DNA from: T3Sed10-241 sp036796255
GTDB taxonomy: Bacteria > Bacteroidota > Bacteroidia > Flavobacteriales_D > Cryomorphaceae
DNA: 42,604 nt
Reading direction: 5' to 3'
Assembly: GCA_036796255.1 (NCBI GenBank)
Contig: DAIRDH010000028.1
Coordinates: 1-42,604 of the forward strand
In this document: one piece after another, positions 26,120-35,446 of the stretch
How positions within the stretch are numbered: position 1 is the first letter of the stretch
How the letters are laid out: each line of letters opens with the position of its first letter
Program-made: the position numbers and the translations under genes
The notes under the pieces: model-generated
What the model was told of the DNA's origin: nothing
The model's database searches: none
The model's input: the letters and a program-made list of their open reading frames with translations, nothing else

Positions 26120-28309
26120 ATGGCCACTTTCCGATTCCGGGCACTCGAAGACGTTCTGAACAGACAACCCCTCAGCGTCGAAACCCCTTCATCACGCATT
26201 TCTGAATACTATTCGAGCCGTGTGTTTCACATGGACAAAATGAGGGAATACCTCTCTGACGAAGCACTTAAAAGTGTAGGTGATGCCATGAGCCTTGGCA
26301 CCCGCATCTCCCGCAATGTGGCCGATCAAGTGGCCACTTCCATGAAAGATTGGGCTACAAAGCTGGGAGCTACACATTACACCCACTGGTTTCAGCCGCT
26401 TACAGGTGCAACTGCTGAAAAGCACGACAGCTTTTTCAAGCCGCTTGGCAATGGTCAATCCATTGAGCGATTTGAAGGAGCCATGCTCGTGCAGCAGGAG
26501 CCTGATGCATCATCTTTTCCGAGCGGAGGCCTGCGCAATACATTTGAGGCCCGCGGGTATACCGCCTGGGATCCTTCATCGCCTGCCTTTGTGATGGGCA
26601 AAACACTCTGCATCCCTACCATATTTATTGCCTACACAGGCGAGGCACTTGACAACAAGATGCCGCTTCTGAAAGCTTTAAATGCCGTCGACAAGGCAGC
26701 GACCAGGGTATGCCAGTATTTTGATAAGAATGTAGACAAGGTAAACTCTACACTGGGCTGGGAGCAGGAGTATTTCCTCGTTGATTCTGCGCTTTTCAAT
26801 GCGCGCCCTGATTTGCAATTTACCGGAAGGGTACTCTTTGGACACAATCCATCAAAAGGGCAGCAACTGGACGACCATTATTTCGGATCCATTCCTGAAA
26901 GGGTACATGCATTTATGCGCGAGTTTGAGTGCGAATCTCATCTTCTTGGAATACCCGTTACTACCCGCCACAATGAGGTAGCACCAAACCAGTTTGAAGT
27001 GGCTCCAATGTTTGAAGAGGCCAACCTGGCCAATGACCACAACCTGCTTTTGATGGATATTTTGGAGAAAACAGCCCGCAAGCACCACTTCAGGGTATTG
27101 CTTCATGAGAAACCCTTCGCTGGACTCAACGGAAGCGGTAAGCACAACAACTGGTCGCTCGGTACAAGTACAGGTGTCAATCTGCTCGCTCCAGGAAAAA
27201 ACCCAAAATCCAACCTGCAGTTTCTTACATTCTTCATCAACACCATCAAGGCTATTCATGACAATGCCGATTTGTTGCGCGGTAGCATCGCATCTGCCGG
27301 CAATGACCACAGGCTTGGCGCCAATGAAGCTCCGCCTGCTATCATCTCAGTGTTTATTGGATCGCAACTAAGCAAGATGCTCGATGACCTAGAAGAAAGC
27401 GTAAAGGCGGGCAAAATGACTCCCGCAGACAAGACCCAACTCAAGCTCAATATTGGCAAGATTCCCGAAATTTTGCTCGATAATACCGACCGCAACCGAA
27501 CTTCACCCTTTGCCTTTACGGGAAATAAATTCGAGTTTCGTGCCGTAGGCTCTTCGGCCAATTGCGCAGTTCCTATGGCCGCACTGAATACCATTGTCGC
27601 CCACCAGCTCACTCAGTTTGCCGATGCAGTAGATGCCAGAATAGCTGGAGGAGAGAAACGCGATGAGGCCATCTTGAAAGAGTTGCAATCAACCATTAAG
27701 GCATCTAAGAAGATTCGCTTTGAGGGCAACGGCTATGGCGAAGAATGGGTAAAAGAAGCCAAGAAGCGTGGACTGAACAATGTGAAAGACACGCCCAGAG
27801 CACTGGCACTTTTGCGCGATGAGAAAATCGTCGAGATTTATGAGAAATACAACGTGCTCACTGCCCGCGAGCTCGAAGCAAGGGTGGAGATTGAGCTTGA
27901 AAAATACCGAATGCAGATTCAGATTGAATCGCGCAAATGCGGTGACCTTGCCCTGAATCATATTGTTCCAACGGCCTTACGCTACCAAAACCTCTTGATT
28001 CAGAATGTTCAAGGACTTAATGATATTTTGCCAAAAGCTTCAGCCTCAAAGGCAAGCGCTACTCAACTGGCAATAGTTGAAGAGATTTCTCAGAGGGTCG
28101 AGGTGATCCATACCAAGGTTTATGCAATGATTGAAGCGCGTAAAGAAGCCAATAAACATGAGGATGCCTATGACATGGCGGTGGCATACTGCGATAACGT
28201 AAAGCCCTTTATGGATGAGATTCGCTACGAGGCCGATAAATTAGAGTTGATCGTTGATGACGAACTTTGGCCAATGCCCAAATTGAGAGAACTGCTATTC
28301 ACCCGATAG
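26120..28309 (+). CDS. glnN: Glutamine synthetase type III
   Basis: 729 residues, the usual size for GSIII, the large dodecameric form common in Bacteroidota; it makes glutamine from glutamate, ammonia and ATP. Start placed at the ATG at 26120 (MATFRFRALEDVLNRQP) because the promoter lies between it and the upstream ATG at 26063. The N-terminal GSIII-specific region contains FFKPLGN and VQQEPDASSFPSGG. Catalytic core motifs are GWEQEYFLVD, NEVAPNQFEVAP, HEKPFAGLNGSGKHNNWS, GNDHRLGANEAPPAIIS and the C-terminal helical extension (residues about 600-729). The gene has its own promoter and terminator. Confidence 0.96.
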   Translation: MATFRFRALEDVLNRQPLSVETPSSRISEYYSSRVFHMDKMREYLSDEALKSVGDAMSLGTRISRNVADQVATSMKDWATKLGATHYTHWFQPLTGATAEKHDSFFKPLGNGQSIERFEGAMLVQQEPDASSFPSGGLRNTFEARGYTAWDPSSPAFVMGKTLCIPTIFIAYTGEALDNKMPLLKALNAVDKAATRVCQYFDKNVDKVNSTLGWEQEYFLVDSALFNARPDLQFTGRVLFGHNPSKGQQLDDHYFGSIPERVHAFMREFECESHLLGIPVTTRHNEVAPNQFEVAPMFEEANLANDHNLLLMDILEKTARKHHFRVLLHEKPFAGLNGSGKHNNWSLGTSTGVNLLAPGKNPKSNLQFLTFFINTIKAIHDNADLLRGSIASAGNDHRLGANEAPPAIISVFIGSQLSKMLDDLEESVKAGKMTPADKTQLKLNIGKIPEILLDNTDRNRTSPFAFTGNKFEFRAVGSSANCAVPMAALNTIVAHQLTQFADAVDARIAGGEKRDEAILKELQSTIKASKKIRFEGNGYGEEWVKEAKKRGLNNVKDTPRALALLRDEKIVEIYEKYNVLTARELEARVEIELEKYRMQIQIESRKCGDLALNHIVPTALRYQNLLIQNVQGLNDILPKASASKASATQLAIVEEISQRVEVIHTKVYAMIEARKEANKHEDAYDMAVAYCDNVKPFMDEIRYEADKLELIVDDELWPMPKLRELLFTR

Positions 28310-28334
28310 TCCGTTTTTTTCGACGATGGAATTT

Positions 28335-28366
28335 TGCCCCTTCGCTCATTGCGGAGGGGCATTTTC
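28335..28366 (+). terminator. Intrinsic terminator after glnN
   Basis: TGCCCCTTCGC (28335-28345) pairs with GCGGAGGGGCA (28351-28361, one G-T pair) over the loop TCATT and is followed by TTTTC, 26 bp after the glnN stop. Confidence 0.85.
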
Positions 28367-28459
28367 ATTAAAATGAGGTTGCAAATTCCGGGAATCCGGC
28401 CCTCACTTCGGTTACAATAGTTTAAAATGCTATGGATGGCTAAGGGGAGTGCAAAATTG

Positions 28460-28483
28460 AAACAATCGAATAGACAATTGTTT
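28460..28483. promoter_or_regulatory. Dyad upstream of the porE-like gene
   Basis: AAACAAT (28460-28466) and ATTGTTT (28477-28483) form a 7-bp inverted repeat with a 10-bp gap, about 35 bp upstream of the candidate -33 element. It has the layout of an operator but no known regulator is matched; it may be chance in AT-rich DNA. Confidence 0.25.
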
Positions 28484-28516
28484 AGGTTGTTATTGAGCAT
28501 CGTGAATCAATACAAC

Positions 28517-28548
28517 TTGGTCAGTTAAAAAAGTATTGTTTATTTTCG
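28517..28548 (+). promoter_or_regulatory. Candidate promoter of the porE-like gene
   Basis: TTG (28517-28519) and TATTTTCG (28541-28548, one mismatch to TAnnTTTG) are separated by 21 nt, 36 bp before the ATG at 28585. Weaker than the others in the window. Confidence 0.4.
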
Positions 28549-28584
28549 AAGTTTAATCTGCTCGGTACTTTAACCTAATCAAAC

Positions 28585-30585
28585 ATGCAATTCAGTAAAA
28601 ATCTATTTTTAGTTGCTGCCATGTCCCTTTCATGCCAGCTCTCAATGGCTCAGCCCGAAAGGCTTGTTAAAGAAGCTGACAACGCTTTTGAGAACGAGGC
28701 TTATTATGGTGCAATCGATATGTACAAAAAGGCTTATGCCAAGGTCTCTTCAGCTGACGAAAAAGCGCGGCTTCTGTATCAGATTGCTGAAAGTTACCGT
28801 CAAGTGCTGGACTACGAACAACAAGTGGTATGGTACAATAAAGCGCTTAAAGCCAACTATGACGGGCCTAATGCATTTCTTTATTTGGCAGAGGCATACC
28901 AACGCCAGGGAGATTTTACACAGGCAAAAGAATTTTATCAAAAATATCAGACCAGGGTATCTGGAGATCCCAGGGCAGCCAAAGGAATCCAGGAGTGCGA
29001 ATTTGCTCAGGAAGCCCGAAAGAACCCGAGCAGGTATCAGGTGCAAAATGAAGTACTGCTCAACTCTCCCGAGTATGATTTCGGTGCTGGCTGGTACAAT
29101 GATGAATTTATAACAATTCTTTTTGGATCATCCAGGCAAGGTGCTCAAGGAAGTGAAATTGATGAACGCACAGGAGAAAGCTTTCAGGATATATTCTCTG
29201 CAACCAGAGATCAAAAAGGCAAATGGAGCGAGCCGGAGCGCTTAACTTACCGCGTGAACACAGTCCACAACGAGGCCACGCCTTATGTGACCAAAGATGG
29301 AAATCTGCTCTTCTTTACACGCTGTGAGAATAGCAAGGACGAGAGTAAAGGCTGCGGGATTTTTATGGCGCGCAAAGCAGAGTCATCATGGTCAACCGCA
29401 CAAGAAGTGCCGCTTAAAAACAAGCAAAGCACTGACAACACAACTGTAGGTCATCCAGCCTTTACAGACAGCGAAAACTTTATTGTATTCGCCAGCGACA
29501 TGCCAGGAGGATTTGGTGGCCGGGATCTTTGGATTGCAGCCTTTGATAAGGCCTCGCGCACTGCTGGTGTTCCGCAAAATCTTGGCCCTGATATTAATAC
29601 AGCAGGTGACGAAATGTTCCCTTTTATTCGGAAGGATGGGGTACTCTTTTTTGCTTCGAATGGCCACCTGGGCATGGGAGGTCTTGACAACTTTAAAGCT
29701 GAGGTAGTAGGTGAAAACAAATGGGGTAATGTTGAAAATATGGGCGCCCCGATCAATTCCACCGGACACGATTTTGGCATGATATGGGAAGGTGATGCCG
29801 AGCGAGGCTTCCTCACCTCTGACCGCCCAGGTGGAAGGGGAAAGGACGACATCTACTCCTTCGCTATGCCACCGCTTTTGTTTGCCCTTGAAGGTGTGGT
29901 TTATGATAAAGATACCCAAATGCCAGTTTCTGAAGCCGCTGTTAAAGTAATTGGAAGCGATGGGTCTTCATTTGAAGCAGTGAGCGATGGCTCAGGAGCA
30001 TTTACTTTCGACCAGAAAGGGGAGGAGCGCTACATCAATCCCGAAACCAACTATTCCATAGAAGTAAGCAAGCCTGAATACCTTGTGGCCAAAGACCAAA
30101 TCAGCACGGTGGGGCTAAATGAGTCTACCACCTTCCTGAAGGAGTATTTCATCACCTTCACCCGTCCTGACAAGGCCATCGAGTTTCCCGAAGTACGCTA
30201 TGCATACAACAAGGCCGAACTGCAGGTAAATCCTGAAGTGAATTCAAAAGATTCACTTGATTTCCTTTTCCGCACTCTAACTGACAACCCTACCATTATC
30301 ATTGAGCTTCAGGCCCACACCGATACCCGTGGTAGCGATGCATACAACCTTGACCTCAGCCAGCGCAGGGCCCAGAGTTGTGTGGATTATTTGATCTCAA
30401 AAGGAATACCACGGGACCGCATGGTGGCCAAAGGCTACGGCTTGCGCAAACCTCGTATTTCTGACAAGCAAATTGCCGCCATGGCTTCTGAAGAGGAGCG
30501 GGAAGCTGCCCACCAGAAAAACAGACGCACAGAGTTCAGCGTATTGAGCTTTGACTACGTTCCCTTGGAGACAGGCCAGAACTAG
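28585..30585 (+). CDS. porE: PorE-like OmpA-family protein with TPR, beta-propeller and regulatory-like domains (T9SS)
   Basis: 666 residues with a signal peptide (1-22, ending SMAQ). Domain order: TPR-like helices (about 24-145), PD40/WD40-like propeller repeats (about 150-430, e.g. NEATPYVTKDGNLLFFTRC, GHPAFTDSENFIVFASDMPGG, EMFPFIRKDGVLFFASNG), a carboxypeptidase-regulatory-like Ig domain (about 432-515, LEGVVYDKDTQMPVSEAAVKV) and a C-terminal OmpA peptidoglycan-binding domain (about 535-660, ELQAHTDTRGSDAYNLDLSQRRAQ). This order is that of PorE of P. gingivalis, a T9SS component bound to peptidoglycan. PorE is a lipoprotein; here C17 does not sit in a canonical lipobox, so the anchoring is uncertain. 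Other OmpA/PD40 proteins share this layout, so the symbol is tentative. Confidence 0.75.
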   Translation: MQFSKNLFLVAAMSLSCQLSMAQPERLVKEADNAFENEAYYGAIDMYKKAYAKVSSADEKARLLYQIAESYRQVLDYEQQVVWYNKALKANYDGPNAFLYLAEAYQRQGDFTQAKEFYQKYQTRVSGDPRAAKGIQECEFAQEARKNPSRYQVQNEVLLNSPEYDFGAGWYNDEFITILFGSSRQGAQGSEIDERTGESFQDIFSATRDQKGKWSEPERLTYRVNTVHNEATPYVTKDGNLLFFTRCENSKDESKGCGIFMARKAESSWSTAQEVPLKNKQSTDNTTVGHPAFTDSENFIVFASDMPGGFGGRDLWIAAFDKASRTAGVPQNLGPDINTAGDEMFPFIRKDGVLFFASNGHLGMGGLDNFKAEVVGENKWGNVENMGAPINSTGHDFGMIWEGDAERGFLTSDRPGGRGKDDIYSFAMPPLLFALEGVVYDKDTQMPVSEAAVKVIGSDGSSFEAVSDGSGAFTFDQKGEERYINPETNYSIEVSKPEYLVAKDQISTVGLNESTTFLKEYFITFTRPDKAIEFPEVRYAYNKAELQVNPEVNSKDSLDFLFRTLTDNPTIIIELQAHTDTRGSDAYNLDLSQRRAQSCVDYLISKGIPRDRMVAKGYGLRKPRISDKQIAAMASEEEREAAHQKNRRTEFSVLSFDYVPLETGQN

Positions 30586-30604
30586 CGTAGATACAGTGAA
30601 TTTG

Positions 30605-30642
30605 AGCATCTCAGCCTGAAACAAGGCTGAGATGCTTTTTTA
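30605..30642 (+). terminator. Intrinsic terminator after the porE-like gene
   Basis: A perfect 13-bp stem, AGCATCTCAGCCT (30605-30617) with AGGCTGAGATGCT (30624-30636), loop GAAACA, followed by TTTTT. Confidence 0.92.
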
Positions 30643-30731
30643 TTTTAGACCTTTGCATCCCTTTACGGGAAAAATGTGTATCCCCTAGGGATGGGTGCGT
30701 TACCAGAAGGACGCAAGAAAATTCAAGAATT

Positions 30732-31904
30732 ATGGCTGAAGAACAGCGCTACCAAGCCAGAGGCGTGAGTGCCGGCAAAGAAGATGTGCATGCGGCGATT
30801 AAACACATCGATAAAGGATTATTCCCAAATGCCTTTTGTAAGCTCGTTCCCGATTGGCTCGCTGGCAGCGAAGAGTATTGCATCGCCATGCATGCCGATG
30901 GTGCCGGCACCAAATCATCACTCGCCTATGCCTATTGGCGCGAGACCGGCGACCTGAGCGTTTGGAAAGGCATAGCACAGGATGCAGTGGTCATGAACAT
31001 TGACGACCTGCTCTGTGTGGGCATTACCGACAATATTTTGCTGAGCTCCACCATCGGGCGCAACAAGCAGCTGATTCCCGGTGAAGTAATCTCAGCCATC
31101 ATCAACGGCACCGAGGAGGTACTGGAAAATCTGCGCAGCTTCGGTATCGGTATACAAAGCACCGGCGGTGAAACTGCCGATGTTGGTGACCTCGTACGGA
31201 CCATCATTGTGGACAGCACCGTAACCGCCCGAATCAAGCGAAGTGAAGTGATTGACAATGGCCGCATCGCTCCGGGGCAGGTCATCGTGGCATTTGCTTC
31301 GCATGGGCAGGCCAGTTATGAAGACAGCTACAATGCCGGAATGGGCAGCAATGGATTGACTTCGGCAAGGCACGACATTTTCCGAAAGGAAGTGGCACAT
31401 AAGTACCCTGAAACTTATGACCAGTCCATACCTGAATCGCTTGCATACTCGGGCCCGCATGGACTTATTGATGAGGTGAGCGGCATGCCAGGGCCTCTCG
31501 GCAAAATGGTGCTGTCGCCTACGCGCACCTATGCGCCGGTGGTCAAAGAGATTCTTGCGAAGCACCGCGATGCCATTGCAGGAATGGTGCATTGCAGTGG
31601 TGGTGGGCAAACCAAAATATTACACTTCGTTGACAATGTGCATGTGATCAAGGACAACATGATGCCTATTCCACCACTTTTTGAGTTGATCAAGAAAGTA
31701 TCGGGAACACCCTGGAGCGAAATGTACAAGGTGTTCAACATGGGCCACCGACTCGAAATTTATACCGATGCGGGCACGGCTGAGGACCTCATTGCAATTG
31801 CTAACTCGTTTTCGATTGATGCAGCAGTGATAGGACGCGTGGAGCCGGCTGAAGCAAATAAACTTACCATCGAGACGCCATTTGGCAGTTTCGAATACAA
31901 TTGA
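30732..31904 (+). CDS. purM: Phosphoribosylformylglycinamidine cyclo-ligase (AIR synthase)
   Basis: 390 residues. PurM closes the imidazole ring of FGAM using ATP to give AIR in purine synthesis. The N-terminal ATP-binding half shows MHADGAGTKSSLAY, KGIAQDAVVMNIDDLLCVGI and QSTGGETADVGDLVRT; the C-terminal AIRS half has ASHGQASYEDSYNAGMGSNGLTSAR, HCSGGGQTKILHFVDN and YKVFNMGHRLEI. The form is longer than the ~345-residue E. coli enzyme and is the Bacteroidota type, so assignment rests on the AIRS-family motifs plus length. It opens a plus-strand cluster with prfA 5 nt downstream. A near-match -7 (GACCTTTG, 30648-30655) lies upstream but has no -33. Confidence 0.9.
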   Translation: MAEEQRYQARGVSAGKEDVHAAIKHIDKGLFPNAFCKLVPDWLAGSEEYCIAMHADGAGTKSSLAYAYWRETGDLSVWKGIAQDAVVMNIDDLLCVGITDNILLSSTIGRNKQLIPGEVISAIINGTEEVLENLRSFGIGIQSTGGETADVGDLVRTIIVDSTVTARIKRSEVIDNGRIAPGQVIVAFASHGQASYEDSYNAGMGSNGLTSARHDIFRKEVAHKYPETYDQSIPESLAYSGPHGLIDEVSGMPGPLGKMVLSPTRTYAPVVKEILAKHRDAIAGMVHCSGGGQTKILHFVDNVHVIKDNMMPIPPLFELIKKVSGTPWSEMYKVFNMGHRLEIYTDAGTAEDLIAIANSFSIDAAVIGRVEPAEANKLTIETPFGSFEYN

Positions 31905-31909
31905 TTCAA

Positions 31910-32995
31910 ATGGATCAGAGAGAAATACTGGCCAGACTTGGCGCTGTGAAAGACCATTACAATGAAGTGGGCAAGCGCCTCGTAGACCCTGCCATGATGG
32001 ACGACATGAAGCAATATGTGAAGCTGTCAAAAGAGTACAAAGAGCTGGAGCCTATTGTGGAAGCCTATGATGCTTACAAGTTGATGTGCGAGAATCTCGA
32101 GAATGCAGAGGAAATGCTCCGTACCGAGAAGGATGAAGAATTCAGGGAAATGGCCCGCATGGAAGCCGATGAGCTGGCCACCCAGAAAGAGCGCGCCGAG
32201 TCCGAAATCAAAATGCTCCTCGTACCCAAAGATCCGGAAGATGGTAAAAATGCCATTGTAGAAATTCGCGCGGGAACGGGTGGCGATGAGGCCAGCCTCT
32301 TCGCCGGTGACCTTTTCCGAATGTACGTGAAGTACATGGAGCGCAAAGGCTGGAATGTGGAGCTTGTTGACACAAACTACGGAAGCGCCGGAGGCTACAA
32401 GGAAATTATCTTTAATGTATCCGGCAACAATGTGTACGGTACGTTGAAATACGAAGCCGGTGTACACCGTGTGCAGCGCGTGCCGCAAACGGAAACCCAG
32501 GGCCGTGTGCACACTTCGGCAGCTACGGTCATGGTGCTGCCTGAGGCAGAAGAATTTGACGTGGAAGTGAAGGATTCCGATATCCGTGTGGACAGTTACT
32601 GTGCATCAGGCCCCGGCGGTCAATCAGTGAATACCACCTATTCGGCCATTCGCCTTACACACATCCCGACAGGAATAGTGGCCCAGTGCCAGGACCAGAA
32701 GTCCAAGCTCAAAAACCACGAAAAGGCCTTGTCTGTATTGCGCACACGCATCTACGAAATGGAATTGGCGAAAAAACTCGCCGCCGACCAGCAAAAGCGA
32801 CAAACCATGGTGTCGTCAGGTGACCGCTCGGCTAAAATACGCACATACAATTATCCACAGGGACGCCTTACAGATCACCGCATCAACCTCACGCTGTACA
32901 ACCTGCAAGGGGTACTCGACGGCGACCTCGATGAAGTGATCGAAGCCCTCCGCCTCGCCGACAATGCCGAGAAACTTAAAGAATCGACCACGTGA
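31910..32995 (+). CDS. prfA: Peptide chain release factor 1
   Basis: 361 residues from the ATG at 31910; the TTG at 31901 overlaps the purM stop and is less likely. RF1 reads UAA and UAG and triggers peptide release. Motifs: VEIRAGTGGDEASLFAGDLFRMY, the RF1 anticodon-like PxT as PQT in HRVQRVPQTETQGRVHTSA, and the catalytic GGQ in SGPGGQSVNTTYSAIRLTH. It starts 5 nt after purM and its stop overlaps the start region of pyrF. Confidence 0.97.
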   Translation: MDQREILARLGAVKDHYNEVGKRLVDPAMMDDMKQYVKLSKEYKELEPIVEAYDAYKLMCENLENAEEMLRTEKDEEFREMARMEADELATQKERAESEIKMLLVPKDPEDGKNAIVEIRAGTGGDEASLFAGDLFRMYVKYMERKGWNVELVDTNYGSAGGYKEIIFNVSGNNVYGTLKYEAGVHRVQRVPQTETQGRVHTSAATVMVLPEAEEFDVEVKDSDIRVDSYCASGPGGQSVNTTYSAIRLTHIPTGIVAQCQDQKSKLKNHEKALSVLRTRIYEMELAKKLAADQQKRQTMVSSGDRSAKIRTYNYPQGRLTDHRINLTLYNLQGVLDGDLDEVIEALRLADNAEKLKESTT

Positions 32996-32997
32996 GC

Positions 32998-33822
32998 ATG
33001 AACCGACAAGGATTAATTGATGCCATTCGTGCCAAGGGCAGCTTCCTCTGTGTGGGGCTGGACCCTGAGCTGCACAAGTTGCCAACGCACCTGCAAAATC
33101 AGCCCGACGCGATATTGGAGTTCAACAAAGCCATCATCGATGCAACCCGTGAATATGCAGTGGCATATAAACCGAATATTGCATTTTACGAGGCGCTGGG
33201 TCCGGAAGGCTGGCACATACTTGGGGAGACTTTGGAGTACATCGGCAACGATCATTTTACCATCGCCGATGCGAAACGCGGCGATATCGGCAACACCTCG
33301 CGAAAGTACGCCGAAACTTTTTTCGAGACCTACCACTTTGACTCCATTACCATCGCACCGTACATGGGCCGCGATTCGGTAGAGCCCTTTCTTTCCTTTC
33401 CGGAAAAATGGGCCATTGTGCTCGCGCTGACCTCAAATGCCGGAGCGGATGATTTTCAGTTTACAGAAGATTCAGAATCCGGTAAATTACTTTATACCAA
33501 AGTACTCGAACGCGTTTCGCACTGGGGAAACGATGGCAATACCATGTTTGTCGTTGGCGCTACGCGTCCCGAAATGCTGGCCAAGGTGCGCGCAGTGGTT
33601 CCCAATCATTTCCTGCTCGTCCCAGGCGTAGGAGCCCAGGGCGGAAGCCTTGAGGGTGTGTGTGATTACGGACTGAACAGCGACGTAGGCTTGTTAATCA
33701 ATTCATCACGCGGCATCATCTACGCATCGCGTGGAAGTGATTTTGCGGAAGCGGCAGCACATGAGGCAAAGGCACTTGCCACACAAATGCGATCGATACT
33801 TCAAAAAAAATCTTTACTTTAG
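32998..33822 (+). CDS. pyrF: Orotidine 5'-phosphate decarboxylase (subfamily 2)
   Basis: About 274 residues; converts OMP to UMP, the last step of pyrimidine synthesis. The catalytic DxKxxD motif is seen as DAKRGDIGNT, with FLCVGLDPEL at the N-terminus, KPNIAFYEALG, and phosphate-binding VVGATRPE, LLVPGVGAQGG and NSSRGIIYA. This is the longer subfamily found in Bacteroidota and actinobacteria. Start at the ATG 32998, 2 nt after the prfA stop; a GTG at 32992 is the alternative. Co-transcription with purM and prfA is very likely. Confidence 0.95.
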   Translation: MNRQGLIDAIRAKGSFLCVGLDPELHKLPTHLQNQPDAILEFNKAIIDATREYAVAYKPNIAFYEALGPEGWHILGETLEYIGNDHFTIADAKRGDIGNTSRKYAETFFETYHFDSITIAPYMGRDSVEPFLSFPEKWAIVLALTSNAGADDFQFTEDSESGKLLYTKVLERVSHWGNDGNTMFVVGATRPEMLAKVRAVVPNHFLLVPGVGAQGGSLEGVCDYGLNSDVGLLINSSRGIIYASRGSDFAEAAAHEAKALATQMRSILQKKSLL

Positions 33823-33837
33823 TTCAAAGCTTCGGCG

Positions 33838-35133
33838 ATGAACGAGGATTTCTTGCACTACGTATGGCGGTTTCAGCGTTTCAAAAGCGCCAATCTCCTC
33901 ACGACCGATGGTGAGGAGGTGCAAGTAATGCGCACAGGCGTGCACAATGGCAATGCCGGGCCCGACTTTCTCGATGCGCGCATACGCATCGGCAATACCG
34001 TATGGGCCGGCAATGTAGAGATTCACCTTCAGGCCTCTGACTGGTTTCGGCACAAGCATCAGTACGATGCTGCTTACGACAATGTGATACTTCACGTGGT
34101 ATACACCGCCGATGCTGAGGTCGACAATGGAAAAGGGGAGAGGATTCCCTGCGTGTGCATCAAGGACCTGTTTGATTACCACACCTGGCGACAGTACAAA
34201 TCATGGTTGCAGTCTGACAGTTTTATTCCATGCGAGAAGTCAGCAGCTGAAGTGCCGGAAATCATCAAATCCGGCACCGTGCATGTAGCCGCCATCGAGC
34301 GAATAAAGGAAAAGTCAGGGCTCTGCCTTGACCACCTCAACGAAACCAATGGCGATATTGAAGAGGCATTTTACAGGTTGCTTTTGAGGGCTTTCGGGTT
34401 AAAGGTAAACGCTCTTCCTTTTGAGCAGCTCTCGCGCAATACCCCCTACGCTTTGCTTCGCAAAGTATGGACTGATGAGCACGACCTCGAGGCATTGCTG
34501 CTGGGGCAGGCCGGCTTCCTCAGCAATCCTGAGCTAAATGAACCTTACGTGAATGACCTCATTGCGCGGTATGCCTTCCTTCAACAAAAGCATAGCTTAA
34601 AGCCCATGCCCAAGTCGGCCTGGAAGCTGTTCAGGCTTAGGCCACCCAATTTTCCACAAGTGAGGCTTGCGCAGTTGGCAGCCTTTTATTTTCGGCATAA
34701 GGCAGTAGCGCAGAACATTCTGGAGACTGAAAATCGCGATGATTTTATGAAAATGTTTGATGTGGGCCTGAAAGATGGATTTTGGCTCAGCCACTATACA
34801 CTCGATAAGGAGAGCCCACCAGCTACCAAAAGCATTGGCGGCACAACCGCTCAGTTGATTTTGGTCAATGCTGTCGTGCCATTTCTATTTGCACTTGGGC
34901 GCTATCACGCCAGGGAGGACATATCGCAAAATGCTGTAAATTTGCTAGAGCAGCTGCCCGCTGAGCTTAACGCTGTGACACGCCGATTTGCAAATATTGG
35001 TTTTCAAGTTGGTTCTGCATTTGAATCTCAGGGTCTTATCCAACTAAAAAAGTTTGCTTGTGACCAGAAAAAATGCCTAAATTGTAAGACCGGAATATAT
35101 TTATTGGAGAATTATGGAAAAGCCGTCGAATAA
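33838..35133 (+). CDS. DUF2851 family protein
   Basis: 431 residues, no signal peptide or membrane segment, so probably cytoplasmic. The N-terminus (NEDFLHYVWRFQRF, TGVHNGNAGPDFLDARIRIG, WAGNVEIHLQASDW, YDNVILHVVY) is characteristic of DUF2851, found in Bacteroidota and of unknown function. The C-terminus has a Cys cluster (C-x5-C-x2-C in CDQKKCLNC), a likely metal site. It starts 15 nt after pyrF and overlaps the pspC-like gene by 20 bp. No activity can be inferred. Confidence 0.85.
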   Translation: MNEDFLHYVWRFQRFKSANLLTTDGEEVQVMRTGVHNGNAGPDFLDARIRIGNTVWAGNVEIHLQASDWFRHKHQYDAAYDNVILHVVYTADAEVDNGKGERIPCVCIKDLFDYHTWRQYKSWLQSDSFIPCEKSAAEVPEIIKSGTVHVAAIERIKEKSGLCLDHLNETNGDIEEAFYRLLLRAFGLKVNALPFEQLSRNTPYALLRKVWTDEHDLEALLLGQAGFLSNPELNEPYVNDLIARYAFLQQKHSLKPMPKSAWKLFRLRPPNFPQVRLAQLAAFYFRHKAVAQNILETENRDDFMKMFDVGLKDGFWLSHYTLDKESPPATKSIGGTTAQLILVNAVVPFLFALGRYHAREDISQNAVNLLEQLPAELNAVTRRFANIGFQVGSAFESQGLIQLKKFACDQKKCLNCKTGIYLLENYGKAVE

Positions 35134-35347
35134 AGTTTACAATGTGTTTGAGAAACAGGTGTTTGGTGTATGCGCCTGGTGGGGAGAGAAACTGGGCATT
35201 TCATCTTCTCGCATCCGGGTTTATTTCATTTACATATCATTTATCACCTTGGGCTCACCATTGATTGTGTATCTTTTTACTGCATTTTGGCTGGAGCACA
35301 GGTCCTTTTTTCAGGTTAGAAATAAGCCCACAGTCTGGGATTTATAG
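35114..35347 (+). CDS. PspC domain protein
   Basis: 77 residues with the PspC core: KQVFGVCAWWGEKLGISSSRIRVYFIYIS followed by one membrane segment (about 36-56) and a short tail. PspC-family proteins act at the inner membrane; in enterobacteria PspC signals phage-shock stress, but small stand-alone members in Bacteroidota have no assigned role. It overlaps the DUF2851 gene by 20 bp, which indicates coupled translation. Confidence 0.85.
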   Translation: MEKPSNKVYNVFEKQVFGVCAWWGEKLGISSSRIRVYFIYISFITLGSPLIVYLFTAFWLEHRSFFQVRNKPTVWDL

Positions 35348-35371
35348 CAGTGATCGTGGGCTAAAGTTTTG
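35325..35371 (+). terminator. Possible weak terminator after the pspC-like gene
   Basis: AGCCCAC (35325-35331) can pair with GTGGGCT (35356-35362) over a 24-nt loop; it is followed by AAAGTTTTG. The loop is long and the T-run short, so the call is tentative. Confidence 0.3.
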
Positions 35372-35446
35372 ACGCAAGGCTTAAATTCCTTTCTTTAGCG
35401 ATTATTTTTCTCATTCCTATTTCAATTTTACTTCATTCCATTTATA

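Noticed and set aside
30680..30692. Near-palindrome around CCCTAGGG upstream of purM as an operator or riboswitch
   Set aside because: Short and isolated; no purine-riboswitch core or known operator could be built from the surrounding sequence.
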